A stretch of 64,000 nucleotides of DNA from Nemania diffusa (GCA_038501195.1 JBBPUQ010000004.1:1240001-1304000); one strand, 5' to 3'. Shown: positions 11,001 through 21,495, counted from the first letter of the stretch. The notes: a model not told the origin generated them from the letters alone. Translations and numbers: made by a program.

Positions 11001-13104
11001 GACTCTTGGTGTTGAATCGAATCTAGAATAAGATGGGAACAATTGTTCTCGTCGCTTAGCATGTATTGATTGACTGTTGCAGTGCCACTCGAGACGATCC
11101 ATTTAACTTTCAGCGATGCCGTGGAACTCTTTATCAAGCGTATTAAGTGGTCAACGTATGGATCGTCTCCGTCAGCGCAGTACTCGTCGATAGCGTCTAC
11201 TACCAAGTATGTTTTCGCCATCCTGTCGTCATACACCATGTTGTAAAATATCCCCGATAAAGCGGGGAAATCATTCGGGCTATCGAGGAGTTTGCGGTTT
11301 GTCAACTGACGAAACTCTTTATAGTGTGACGATAATAGTGGTTGCTGGTAGAGAATCATCGAGATCAAGCTCCTCAAGATAGCCGCTGCACTATCCAATC
11401 CAACAGTGTCGGTCCCACAGAAGCAATGGGATACAAACCATCCGTCGGGGGGGTTAGGCGAATTACTCGACAGCCGACGAACTATTTCCGCCAGGAGCCT
11501 GGATTTGCCCCAACCTGGGTGGGCACTCACCAACAACATGGCGGGTTGCTGCCCCCAGTTCAAAAAATTCTGGTATTCCGTCAATGAGAACGTCTGTTCA
11601 TATAAATTATGCATCGTATTCTCCATAGAGTCGATACGGTGAAAGCCAACCACGGGATCAGCGGCAGGTAAGTCCTCCAAGACCTCATGCTGAGGACTCA
11701 CTCCAGACACGCTGCCATTAGAGCCAACCATAGGCAAGTATTCGGGGATTAGGTTGCTTTCTTCAAATGGGCGCTCCTCATGATCGTGAAAAGAAGTACT
11801 CTCGGCTTTCTCCGCCTGTGTATAGAGACGTGTCAGGCCCGTTTTGACTTGGTGCCCACAAGATTCAAGGGCCTCCTCGGCTTCATTAAGCGCCGTGATA
11901 GATAACTTCGAGTCGATATCTACGTCGGTAGATTGGTGAATGATAATACCTCCGAGGAAAGCGGGAACAATGTCATTTACATGATCACACGCAAATTTCA
12001 TCTGGAACAAAAGGAGGGCGGCATAGAGGTCAACAAGCCGGTTTTCTAGTTCGTGTAGCTCGTCAGGTTCTCCCGATTCGTCCCAGCTAGTGTTCTGCTC
12101 TAGGAGATTTGAGAGACGGCAGAGCCACTCAAGCCTAGAAATGACGTTGATGAGATCCAAGCAATCTTCATTGGATCCAAATGGAGGGTTTAAAAGTGTC
12201 TATAAATAGGTTAGTTCTTTGTGTCCCACATTGGAGATATTACGCTGCACTTACCATTGACGCTAAACTAGCGCCAGCCCAGGCAAGTGCGGTTTCGGGC
12301 GTCTTTCGCGCTGCATTGCCGAGAACAACGCTCAAATCTATATACTCGCTGTCCGAGTTCTGACTCTCAGTCACCGTGCCGAACAAAGTGTCTATAGCCG
12401 TGTACATCTGTTGCCGTCTGACCTGGGGATCGTTACTGATTATGTTCTCGAAAGATTCCTCTAAAGGTGTGGTCTGTGGTTCTTGGCTTGAAGATTCCTT
12501 TCCCACCTTGTACGATAATAATCTCTCATACGACGTCACGACATCTTGGTTACCAACTTTGAGGCGTTCATACGCGGTGTCCAAAAGCTCTCCAATCTTG
12601 GGCCGGGGATGAATTGGTGGTGCATTCGTGGGCCTGTTAAGATCTTGGACATCGACGGGGCGAGCCTCTGGTTGAGAAAGTTGCAGTGAAGGAGCATTCT
12701 CGGATGTTAGAAGATTAGTTGATGCTTTATCACCCGGGACGGCGTCGACGGTGCTGTCGTCGCAGGATCTTCTGTCTGTCTTCTTGCTAGTTGAAACGAA
12801 AGCACCTGTATCAAGAGGTTGCGCGACGGTCGAAACAACTCCAGGAGGTGTAGTACTACTTCCCACTGAACACGAAGCCTGCTTTGGTGGGCTGCGTACA
12901 TTGTCCCTATCCCCTCTACTGAACAGTTCGAAGGAGAAAGACTTGACTTTATTTACTCCACTCTTCATTTTTGCCGCTACAGAGTTTGAGTTCCCTTGGG
13001 CTGTCGCGGACTTCGAGTCCACCTATCCCCGTTAGAGTTTTAAGGTCTCAAAACGACGCGTGGGTGGGAGGTAGAGGGCTAACCGGGTTGTCGATATCGC
13101 TCAT
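8005..13104 (-). CDS. NACHT-WD40 NLR (STAND receptor, NWD/HET-E family)
   Basis: This is a large fungal NLR of the kind that acts in heterokaryon incompatibility and non-self recognition. Proposed exons (minus strand) are 13104-13084, 13022-12255, 12199-10187 and 10119-8005, giving about 1638 residues. The 21-nt first exon (MSDIDNP) is inferred: the frame just upstream of 13022 is closed, and an intron (13083-13023, GT..AG with a CTAAC branch) gives an ATG. Otherwise the first Met is at 12968. The last acceptor could also be six bases downstream (exon from 10113). Domains are a disordered N-terminus; the fungal NLR N-terminal helical domain (about 150-430, ..AYERLKVGNQDVVTSYERLLS.. and ..LALYAALLLFQMKFAC-like helix); NACHT with Walker A AHPGWGKS near 489-496 and Walker B VVDAIDE near 597-602; and about 12 diverged WD40 repeats from roughly 1010 to 1535, followed by the usual fungal C-cap (YWITWKNEKVIFIPKKYQP). 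The first Walker A glycine is Ala. Confidence 0.88.
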
Positions 13105-14100
13105 TCTGCCTCTATAAACGAATACAAAGTCAACAGCTATCCAAGAATTAATAAGAAACCTATTATTTTAGAGTATAGAGCAATACCTTAGTGCTTTAGA
13201 AAGTTGAAAGTGTTAAGAGATAGTTGACTAATGGTGGGTACCACACGCTTGCGAGTACGCAAACCTCTCTTAGGCATGAAAGATGCCAGCTGACATCAAA
13301 ATGAATGTCTAGACAGGTAGTAATGACATCCCAATAATAAGCGGGAACCAACGGTACTTGAATATACATTGCTAAGCCAGGATAAGCTGCCCAATCCTTG
13401 CCAAAGCTACGGATATGTGTGGATTAGGCAGCGTCTGCACTCGATCTGAATGTAACGTGGCCAATGACAACCGTACTAGTACTTAGATGACATGATCTAG
13501 AAGCTGGTTGATAGGCCAACAATAACGATGATAACTCGCTCAGTTGAAGAACACTTACTTAATCACCACTTCCCCTTTTTGGTACCTCAGCTGAGGTTAT
13601 TGAAAGCCTGCAGAGACTTACATGGTTCCGATTGGCGGTAGGCCAATACCAAGAGCCCACAACTCAAGCCAACGTGTATTCAGGCTTTCGCCAAGAACAT
13701 GAGTAGGTGGGGGCCAAATGCATTTGTACTGTACAATCAATAACATCACAGGCGAGGCTCCGGTCAATAAAACTGATAGACTGTACATAGACTTACCTTG
13801 GTATGGGTGGTGTAGAAAGTCTATCAGTTTTATTAGCCGGAACCTCGACAGGCAAGGCCCCGTGGGTTAGCCAAAGGTCTATTATTATTCTTAATATTTT
13901 CAGAGCATACACTAGCAGTTACATCAAGGCAACGCGATATTCACAAGTCCCTTAATAGACATGAAGTGTTGCATGTGCAAGGTTGCCGTAGCTCAGTCTT
14001 ATTTTTTTTGTTTTCTGGCGGCAAGTAGTAATCGCAGCATATGTCTTCCGTCTCACCAGGGGTGTAGTACAGAATTAGTAATAAATGAACCATTTGTACT
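13105..14100. other. Intergenic region between NLR and the 325-residue protein gene
   Basis: This stretch is the upstream region of the NLR and the downstream region of the next minus-strand gene. It has no supported gene. Its one clear feature is a 95-bp foldback at 13753-13847 (separate entry). Confidence 0.5.
13753..13847. mobile_element. 95-bp foldback, MITE-like inverted repeat
   Basis: The left arm (13753-13785) begins cgaggctccggtcaataaaa and continues ctgatagact. The right arm (13815-13847), read on the other strand, begins cgaggttccggctaataaaa and continues ctgatagact. Arms of about 33 nt with a few mismatches enclose a spacer of about 29 nt. I could not define a target-site duplication. 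It could be a miniature inverted-repeat transposon, a solo foldback, or a transcribed hairpin. Confidence 0.55.
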
Positions 14101-15078
14101 TTACTCATCGTCGTCCATATCTTGTGGAGGTGCAGGAGGCTTCATCGATTCGAGACCAGAGAAAGTCCCATTGAACGGGACAAGTAAGTGGTTTAGATGA
14201 TGACCCTCGGCCAAATCACCCAGCCTATCCATTTTCACCTTGTCCAATATACGAGCACCACTTCCTTGAAGTCCGCGCGCGATAGGGTCCCTTGAGGGGT
14301 CGAAATAGACCCGCGCATTCTGGGGCTTTCTAAGCCGAAAGGCCCGACGGATGCCCTGCTCAAAATCGTGTATGAAGCCCGCCTCGACCCGCATGTCGTA
14401 CAGAGCACTAAACGTGATAAAATCGTCCGTCTCAGTGTGCGATCTCTCGAGAAGAATAGCGAGATGAAAGTGTGGCTCGACGCCGTACTTTTTCAGGTCG
14501 TTTTGTTCACAGTACCACTCTACACCGTATATTCGTCCTGTCTTCTCATCGACAAGTCGGTCCGCTGTGCCGCGATCAAAGTGCTGGCGTGTGTATGAGG
14601 ATTTCCCACTATGCTTCCCGTCAACGCCTGCATTGGCTATCATATCTATACCGATGTTTCCACCATACTCGGCTGTTTTTTCGAGGGTTTCTGATGAGGG
14701 GTTCCAGCGTTCTTGCTGTACCCATGGGGCATACGCCACAACGGCTGGGGACGCAGGTTCTTTATTCGCTAGCGTGTCCGCGTCGTCTTCGTGGAAGCTG
14801 AGCCGTATCCGGACGGACTGGTATCGGAAATTCTGGGCATGGCAGGTGAGATGTACGCTGAGGATAAGCAGTGTCATCGGCTCCTTCTTATCGGGAGCCC
14901 TCCAGCCGTGAGCGCAGAGGACCATCTCGACTGTCTTCCTAAACTTAGACCCTTCACGAGAAAGATGGATAAACTGCCGCTGGAACCTGTCCCCTTCTGG
15001 GTTTTCGGTCTTGAACTCGCCGAGGCTGGAACTCCAGTCTACGCCAAGTTCCTCGTACAATGCGCCGTCTTCCGCCAT
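14101..15078 (-). CDS. Conserved-looking fungal protein of unknown function, candidate effector partner
   Basis: A single-exon frame of 325 codons. The ATG at 15078 is chosen because the seven codons upstream of it in the frame begin with TTG. The product looks cytosolic: I see no signal peptide and no membrane helix. It is probably rich in beta strands (LTLLILSVHLTCHAQ-like and SVRIRLSF strands, then EPHFHLAILLERS and DDFITFSALYDMRVEAG), with a conserved-looking YGVEWYCEQNDLKKYG segment between, and a Pro-rich acidic tail (PPAPPQDMDDDE). I do not recognise a named domain. It lies between an NLR (same strand) and a divergent ankyrin-subtilisin gene about 1 kb away. By analogy with fungal gasdermin/protease gene pairs it could be a protease-activated effector, but this is inference and the sequence alone does not identify it as a gasdermin. 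Confidence 0.72.
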   Translation of the reverse strand: MAEDGALYEELGVDWSSSLGEFKTENPEGDRFQRQFIHLSREGSKFRKTVEMVLCAHGWRAPDKKEPMTLLILSVHLTCHAQNFRYQSVRIRLSFHEDDADTLANKEPASPAVVAYAPWVQQERWNPSSETLEKTAEYGGNIGIDMIANAGVDGKHSGKSSYTRQHFDRGTADRLVDEKTGRIYGVEWYCEQNDLKKYGVEPHFHLAILLERSHTETDDFITFSALYDMRVEAGFIHDFEQGIRRAFRLRKPQNARVYFDPSRDPIARGLQGSGARILDKVKMDRLGDLAEGHHLNHLLVPFNGTFSGLESMKPPAPPQDMDDDE

Positions 15079-16064
15079 TCTGGGGACTTGTTTACTCAAG
15101 TTGCTTTGTGTTTTTCTTGAAATTTTTCGATCAATGATTTATATAATCCATTAGGAAAGGGGGTCGGGAGAGGCTAGGGTATACCAGAGCAAGAGTGAGC
15201 TCGAACATTCTCTCGGAATGCGGGGAAATGAAAATTGCACATAGCGAGCCATGTCACCCACAGATGTTACGAAAATGAACGTTGGCCGTGAGGCAGGGAT
15301 CGGAATATGAGGCAGGGATCGCAATGCGGTAGCAGCTTGGAGCCCACCTCCATACGCCTCGCAGCCTGCTGATCTCTGCATCCGTCTACATCCGAGGGAC
15401 GGGTTAATCTCTTTCCCCGAAACCCAATTGGCAGATCTAGAATTTTGTTACCTGTTGTATCTACAAGTATCTCCATGTACAAATACCCTTGGAAGGTGGC
15501 TCCCTCTGGCCTCGGGATTAATTTCTCGCTTAAGTAGCAGGGAATAGCGCTTTCTGCGCTTACGATCTCCAGCATCGCCAAAGGCTCTGTGATGGCTAGT
15601 GATCTAGAGCTTGGAACTTAGTCATATTCACCGAATAATCTCTAAGGGTCTCCAGGGGTCCATGGTTCTCCTTCCTTTCAGTCAGGAATTCAACCCTTTA
15701 TTTATACTGCGTACACGAATCTGAGGCCCTTGGCTCCCGCTTTTCTGAGGTCTTCAGTCTAGGTCTTCCATCTCCTTCCATTGTTGGGCATCACTGTTGG
15801 TGCCCATGTAGATGGGTAGAGCGACTCATGATCATCGCTAGCCAATAGGTAATATTGATTCCACATCTAGGGCTTCTTCACAGGTCTTGGCGACGCGTAG
15901 GTCGCAACCGTGTGACAAGCTCAAAGCTGATAACGTCACAAGTACCCGATAGGGTATTATATCCCGACATGAAAGCAGAGTCAGATTGATGTTGACTTTA
16001 TTCTCATTCTATCCCCTCCCCCTTAGTTCCCGACCTCAGCGTATCGCTGAAATCATTTCCCGGC
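15079..16064. other. Divergent upstream region of the unknown-protein and protease genes
   Basis: About 1 kb lies between two divergent genes and probably carries both promoters. A minus-strand frame (ATG at about 15575, reading MLEIVSAESAIPCYLSEK..) runs to 15267. Its first 45 codons look protein-like, but the rest becomes basic and repetitive. I cannot support it as a gene; it could be a relic. A short near-direct repeat, gaggcagggatcg, occurs twice at 15290-15320. Confidence 0.4.
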
Positions 16065-19000
16065 ATGACAAATGTACAGATAACCCCGCAAGGGAAATTG
16101 TTGGATGGATTCAATTCTAGGAATATTGAATCGCTATGGTCAACTATTCACAAGGACGATTGGGACGCAAACAAACTATACGTCAACATCGGAGGAGCCG
16201 TTCTCAAACTAGACGAAGCATCGGATTTTGCTCTGGATGAGAAATGGAAGACCCCAGAGCCCGGGAGCGAACTAATGGCAATACCTGACCCTGCAGTCAA
16301 TGAACTAAAAGCCATCTTGAGTTTTGAAGAGCTTCCTGACGGTACGATGAGGAAAGTGCAGTTGTTTGATCAAGCTATCAGTGAACTTCATAAAAGCACA
16401 ACCACCTTAAATCGCTCGCGTCCAGCAACAGAAAAGCAGCTCAGAACTCACGCAAGGAAACACTGCACAGCCTATATCACAGTGCATGCGCTGTGTCTCA
16501 TAGAACCAGAGATGGCCTTCAGAACAAGAGAGGACGAGAGTCACGAGACACCACCCGCGTTCCACCAGGCGGCCCAAAAGGGCACGGAAATACTGATGAA
16601 GATTATGATTACGGAGCTAGAAAATGCCATGAAGAGAAACGACGTGGGCACGTATAAGCAAGTAGTTCTTCAACATATATCTCAGAAACATGTGGGACGC
16701 ACTGCCTTCGGCATGGCCGTCGATGACCTCCAGGTGGATGTGGTCAAATACTTGTCAACGCTCTATCCGTCTGTCGCAAATGATACCTGCCTTTCATCAG
16801 CAATTAAGCAAACTGCCAAACAGAACCCGGAGATAAAGCGAAGCCAGGGATTGGAAATTTTTGGATACATCCTAACGGCAATGGGGAAACTCGATGAGAA
16901 GAGGCTAAAGGCGCTCTGGCAGGAGGTAGTACAAACACCATCACCAACGGTGGTACAATATCTCCTGGAATCTCCCCACACGGGCTTGTTTACGAACTAC
17001 GAAAACGCCGAGTTCGTGATCAAAGAGGGCAGCGCAGATATGTGGAACTTGTTCAACCGAGCGTGTCGAGACACTTTCATGGCTGAGCCAAATTGTCGGC
17101 TCTTGCAAATTGCCGTTTCTAGGAGGAAAGCAGACATCGTTGACCAAATACTCCTCGATTATCCTGGCCAGATCGAAATCGGCACGGATATTAGCATGGA
17201 TATTGGTGGTCGCCCTGCGCATCCGGTACAACACCTGAGGGATGGGGGACACTCTGTGGATAAGACGATTCGCGATCGACTCGTTCATGCGATGATAAAG
17301 AGCCCCAAACTAGAAATCAGGGACATTCGGAGGATCCTTAAACTCTCTAATGGTAATCGCAACCCAGTAGATAGTATGACTATCGCATGTGCCAAGCTAA
17401 CATTTGCTCTGTAGTAGAAGGTTGGAAGTGAACTGCCCTAACTTCCACAAAAGATGATCACTAAGTCAGAACTTTTAGCATACCCAATGAATTTACCGTT
17501 CTCAAAGATGAATGGTGGAGGCAAGACCTTGGCCGATTACGTAGAGTGGCTCAAAACAAACGGTTCCCATATGATCTACAGGTTTGAGACCATACTAAAG
17601 TACGCTAGTTTCCCAGATCTCAGCTACGAACATTCACCTCAGAGCCAGGAAGAATGGAGGGTCGACCACACTGAGGTCAAAGATACCTTTGAGTGGCTAA
17701 AGAGCCGAGGAGTTACGAGTGTATTGAGTCTATCGGTTCCTGACCGCCTCCACTGCCCCCATTCGGACGACGCTGTTGCGTTTTGTGTGAATGGATTTGG
17801 TGTGAGAGTCCTTAAATGGAGAAAATTGGACTTATACCTGGGTAACTTGAATTCGGGGAGCAAAGAACAAAGAGCGGAGCTGCAAGAGTTACATCTTTAT
17901 AGCAGTGGGAAACGAGCCGTCCACGACCATTGGTACCATGAACTACCAAAATTTCCAAACGTAAGTAATATCTCTTGCTGGAAACTTTGTTCTCTGCATT
18001 TCGATCACGAGAGCAGTCTGCTGACTTACAATATAGTTGAAAAAGCTCTATGTCAATGTGGTAAAAGTGTGTCATTGTCGTGTTTCAGTCAATTGATTGA
18101 GACTTCAAATATGGTTAGACGCTGACAATTGTAGGATGTCCTTAGCGACCAGCGTATCGCCTCCGTCACCGAAGAACTGCAGCAACGATTGAACGAGCTG
18201 AATCAGTGCCAAGAAATCAATTTTCGATGGAGAACTCCTACTGTCGGAGGGCCTGACGAGCCAAACGAGAAGGAGCAGCCCTTCGTTCGGGTGACAAGTT
18301 GCGCCTGGACCATTGACCAAGGCGAGCATATACCGATCGACCATAATGAGACGTATGATAAAGTTCATGTCACGAGCATGTGTGGTTGCTGACTAGTGAA
18401 CAGTGCATTCGAAGTCGTCGGGCCCAATCTAGGCGCGTTCCTGCTTAAGTTCAAAGGCTACTGCGGGATAAACTATGCCAAGGTTCGGCGGACAAAAGTG
18501 GCCTTAATTGACAGCGGCGTTGTTGTATTTGGTGGAGAACCAAAAATCAACGCGGACACAAAGAAGGTCTATGGCAACGAATTAGCTGATAGAGTTGTGG
18601 ACGGTATTTCACTGGCGAGCGGGGACAGGGAGGACGAGGTGTGCTGGCACGCAAGCGAACCACATGGAACACAGATGGCTAAGCTGATATGCTCTATCAA
18701 TCCGTTTTGTGACCTTTACGTCGTCAAAGTCGCTGAGACAAGGGCTGCAGGGGTTACAGCTAACAATGTCGCCGATGTAAGACCTCAGCAATCATCATTA
18801 CACGAAGTCAATTTGACGCCCAATCAATCATCAAGTCTAGTGCTAACCTTTGCTCTGTCTTCCACAGGCTATCAACTGGTCTATCGAACGAGAGGTCGAC
18901 ATCATCTCCCTTAGCCTTGTGACATACGGAGATACGAATGAGAACTTCGCTGATGCTCTCAGGAACGCTAGGGACAAGGATATTGTGGTCATGTCTAGCA

Positions 19001-19458
19001 CAGCTGACGTAGGCCTAAGAGCTAGTAGGTCCAACACTGCGCGAGAAAGTGTCAAGGAAGACGTGTTCTCCATAACGGCTTGTGACAGCAACGGCCATCT
19101 ACTAGAGAAGAGCCAGCAGGAAGGGTACAATTTCTGCTTTCTGGGCAATGTACGCGTCGACCCGGTGCCCTTCCTACAATCTAAATCACGGATCCACGGT
19201 AGCTCAGTTGCGACAGCGATTGCGTCCGGGACCGCCGCCCTCGCCTTAGCATGTTGCCACATTTCGACTAGGTGTCGGACGACGTCAAATGCCCCGAAAT
19301 GGAGATGTCGTATGGTTACGAAGACTTTTAAAGCCATGTCTAAAGGAGTTGCGAATGGAGTGCCCTGGGTGGATCTAGAGAGATTTTGCAATCAGAAAAA
19401 TGAACTTACACGGGCATTTCAGTTTGAGCCTATTGTAAACAATTATTTTATTTTTTAG
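16065..19458 (+). CDS. Ankyrin-like repeat / subtilisin (S8) protease, intracellular
   Basis: A predicted serine protease of about 994 residues from six exons: 16065-17352, 17470-17960, 18037-18060 (24-nt micro-exon), 18135-18352, 18404-18776 and 18868-19458. The first intron is the least certain; 17368-17453 is an alternative. The in-frame TGA at 18390 lies inside a 51-nt GT-AG intron (18353-18403), so the gene is not broken there. There is no signal peptide. The N-terminal two thirds is helical with weak ankyrin-like units (GRTAFGMAVDDLQVDVVKYL, LLQIAVSRRKADIVDQIL). The C-terminal S8 domain carries Asp710 (ALIDSG), His761 (EPHGTQMAKLI) and Ser911 (HGSSVATAIASG). The usual oxyanion Asn position reads Asp (SSTADVG, about 845). 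Related ankyrin-subtilisins in fungi sit near NLRs and other incompatibility genes. It is divergent from the 325-residue protein gene and may act on it; that is inference. Confidence 0.8.
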
Positions 19459-19540
19459 TTAAGCAAAGCCTCTAGCCCATCAAAAGACCCGAGCCTTCAT
19501 TCTTCATTAGTGACATGATACTCTTGAGTCGTTAGATCTC

Positions 19541-19702
19541 TACCATACAACACTGCTTAGCTATGCTGCTTTGAACTGGGACACAGCAGTTGTCGAATTG
19601 TTGCTTAGCAAAAGAGCCAACACTAAGTCAGTAAACATGCGAGGAGCACATATGCCCGTTGCAGAACTATTACGCAATGCCATGAATAGGCCACAACAAT
19701 AG
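19541..19702 (+). pseudogene. Ankyrin-repeat relic
   Basis: An open segment just downstream of the protease gene reads LLSYAALNWDTAVVELLLSK followed by RANTKSVNMRG and ends MNRPQQ-stop. The Y-AA-xxx-VVELLLSKxAN pattern is a canonical ankyrin repeat with the initial TPLH turned to TLLS. No start codon or neighbouring repeats are evident, so it looks like the remnant of a longer ankyrin gene, or a lost C-terminal ankyrin block of the protease gene. Confidence 0.6.
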
Positions 19703-20634
19703 CCGCATTAGTTTTGCCATGTAATAAAATGACACGTAAAGAGGTCGAGGGACATGTGTTGTTGAAGTAGCTGAATAGCACAATTAGGTACCTTGCTAGG
19801 CCCTAGGGAAACTTTATCGAGCGACAACACTTTACATGCTGAGACGGTGTGGGTAACCTGACCCTATGGGGATTATATTGATTAGGTCATCGAGCTTTAG
19901 TTTTTCTTTTCTTTATTTAAGATAGTTAGCTTAGGCTAGCACTTCTTACAGGAGGCCACGCTTCTCGGCGGCCCCTTCGGGGGTCCGCAACACTACAATA
20001 TACTTTGCGCTACCAATTTTACTGTTCTCTTTAGCCTCAAATCTCTAGAAATGATCGATATGACAGTGATCAGTCCTCTAGAGTGCGTAGTATGTGTGTG
20101 TTACATACTTCGTTCCAATGCATATTAGTATCACACGTACCGGTAGACTAGTTTTCGGATCCAACTCCGGTGTGGTCATATTGCTGCATTTTACGTGTAT
20201 TTCTAGCGGAGTACAGAATATATGACTGCTTTAACGGAAGTTTCGTCGAGGTCGTCGTGTTTTTACTAGCTGTTCGTATGGAAGAAGCTTCTGGCGATGT
20301 ATTTTTGCATATTGAGACAGTGCGTGCGACACTGCTACAGGGGGTCATGTTTAGGGAGGGCCATGCCGAAGTTATTCATGCTATATAACATGTCTGGCTT
20401 CATGTCGGAACCGAAGCGTAATTTATAGACTCATCATCAAAGCCCTATTGGCCGCATCTTCGCTAATCATGCGCCTAACACTCTGTATTTCGTTGTAGCT
20501 AAACGCGTATAAATAGCTGCTCAGTTGCAATACTGTAGCTCGGTCATGAACAATTCGCTCTATTCTTCTTAATCTATCGGTCGACATCATCTCCACCTCT
20601 GTCTCTCCTCTTTTGCCCCTCGTTCTTTCGAAGA
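19703..20634. other. Intergenic, repeat-like DNA
   Basis: I see no supported gene. A short open frame at 20170-20388 and its antisense are unrecognised. A G/C-rich stem (ggccccttcgggggtcc) lies at about 19969-19986. The last 60 bases are pyrimidine-rich, like a fungal promoter or leader, in front of the broken gene that follows. Confidence 0.4.
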
Positions 20635-21495
20635 TGCCTTGCCCTCAATTAAACCGCGGTTCCAACGGTAGCAATATGGATGTAGAGAATATTGCAACTT
20701 CTATACGTGTGTTCATTTCTCGCAGGGTTACAGTGATTAAGTAGCAGCGAGATCAGGCCTTACGAACAGTAGCTTATGATCCTAATTCCTAACCCAGTCT
20801 AACTCTGCCTCCGTCAATACGCGAACTGCGCAAGAGAGCCTGAAATCATGGTAGAGTAGTCAAGGCATCTACTGTCAAACATTTTTTTGATACTGTTATA
20901 ACTGAGCTTAAGGATGAAGTCAAGGCCGACAATGACATAAGACAGCAATATACCCTACAAGAACACAGCAACATAGCAACATAGAAGAAAGAGACAGCAC
21001 TCATCCTTCTATCGGTTCGACAAACACTAGCCTATCGTGCACTTCATGCCAGAAGTGCCTGCAGGTGTCTCATATTATTGCTTACAGTAACTGTGGATGT
21101 GCATATTTTTTTCTACTATTACCTTTAATCATATTAATCACCAATATTCAAAGCTCACCTGTGATGATTGCGCGGAGGACGGACAATTAAGTGTTTGCCA
21201 TCAATATAAAAGCTGTAGTAGGTAGCCTAGGCGAGCAAAAGTCTATTTAGATTGATGCCATTCTTAGTCTTTGCAGGATCTGCGATGAGACTATGTCATC
21301 CCCTTGTAGGTCTAAAAGTTGCTGTAAGTCAACTTGTAGCTATACTGATTTTCTTATTCAACATAATCACAAGACATGTGTTTTGTTGGGAATGCCTTAC
21401 TATGATACGAGAATTATGGGGTTCAGCATGTCCAGACTGCGGCGAGAAATGTTGCAACGAGCAAGTCTGTAATATTATGGACTGTTTGTGTTAAG
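20635..21495 (+). pseudogene. Decayed cysteine-rich (zinc-finger/RING-like) gene
   Basis: A leader-like CT-rich stretch precedes ATG 20635 (MPCPQLNRGSNGSNMDVENI). The same frame goes on through protein-like sequence (RDQALRTVAYDPNS, SIRELRKRA, KASTVKHFFDTVITELKDE) but carries four stops (TAG, TAA, TGA, TAG), each one C-to-T or G-to-A step from CAG, CAA, CGA/TGG or CAG, as RIP would produce. Further on come Cys-rich pieces in shifting frames: SCTSCQKC..NCGC, LTCDDCAEDGQLSVCHQYKSC, LCRICDETMSSPC and HVFCWECLTM..ACPDCGEKCC, ending TAA at 21494. This resembles a zinc-binding RING or IBR-like protein with several introns. Which domain is meant is unsure. It could still be a live gene if some stops lie in introns, but four in 300 bases makes that unlikely. 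Confidence 0.4.

Noticed and set aside
18390..18392. In-frame TGA suggesting the protease gene is a pseudogene
   Set aside because: A 51-nt intron with good donor, branch and acceptor removes it and keeps the frame.
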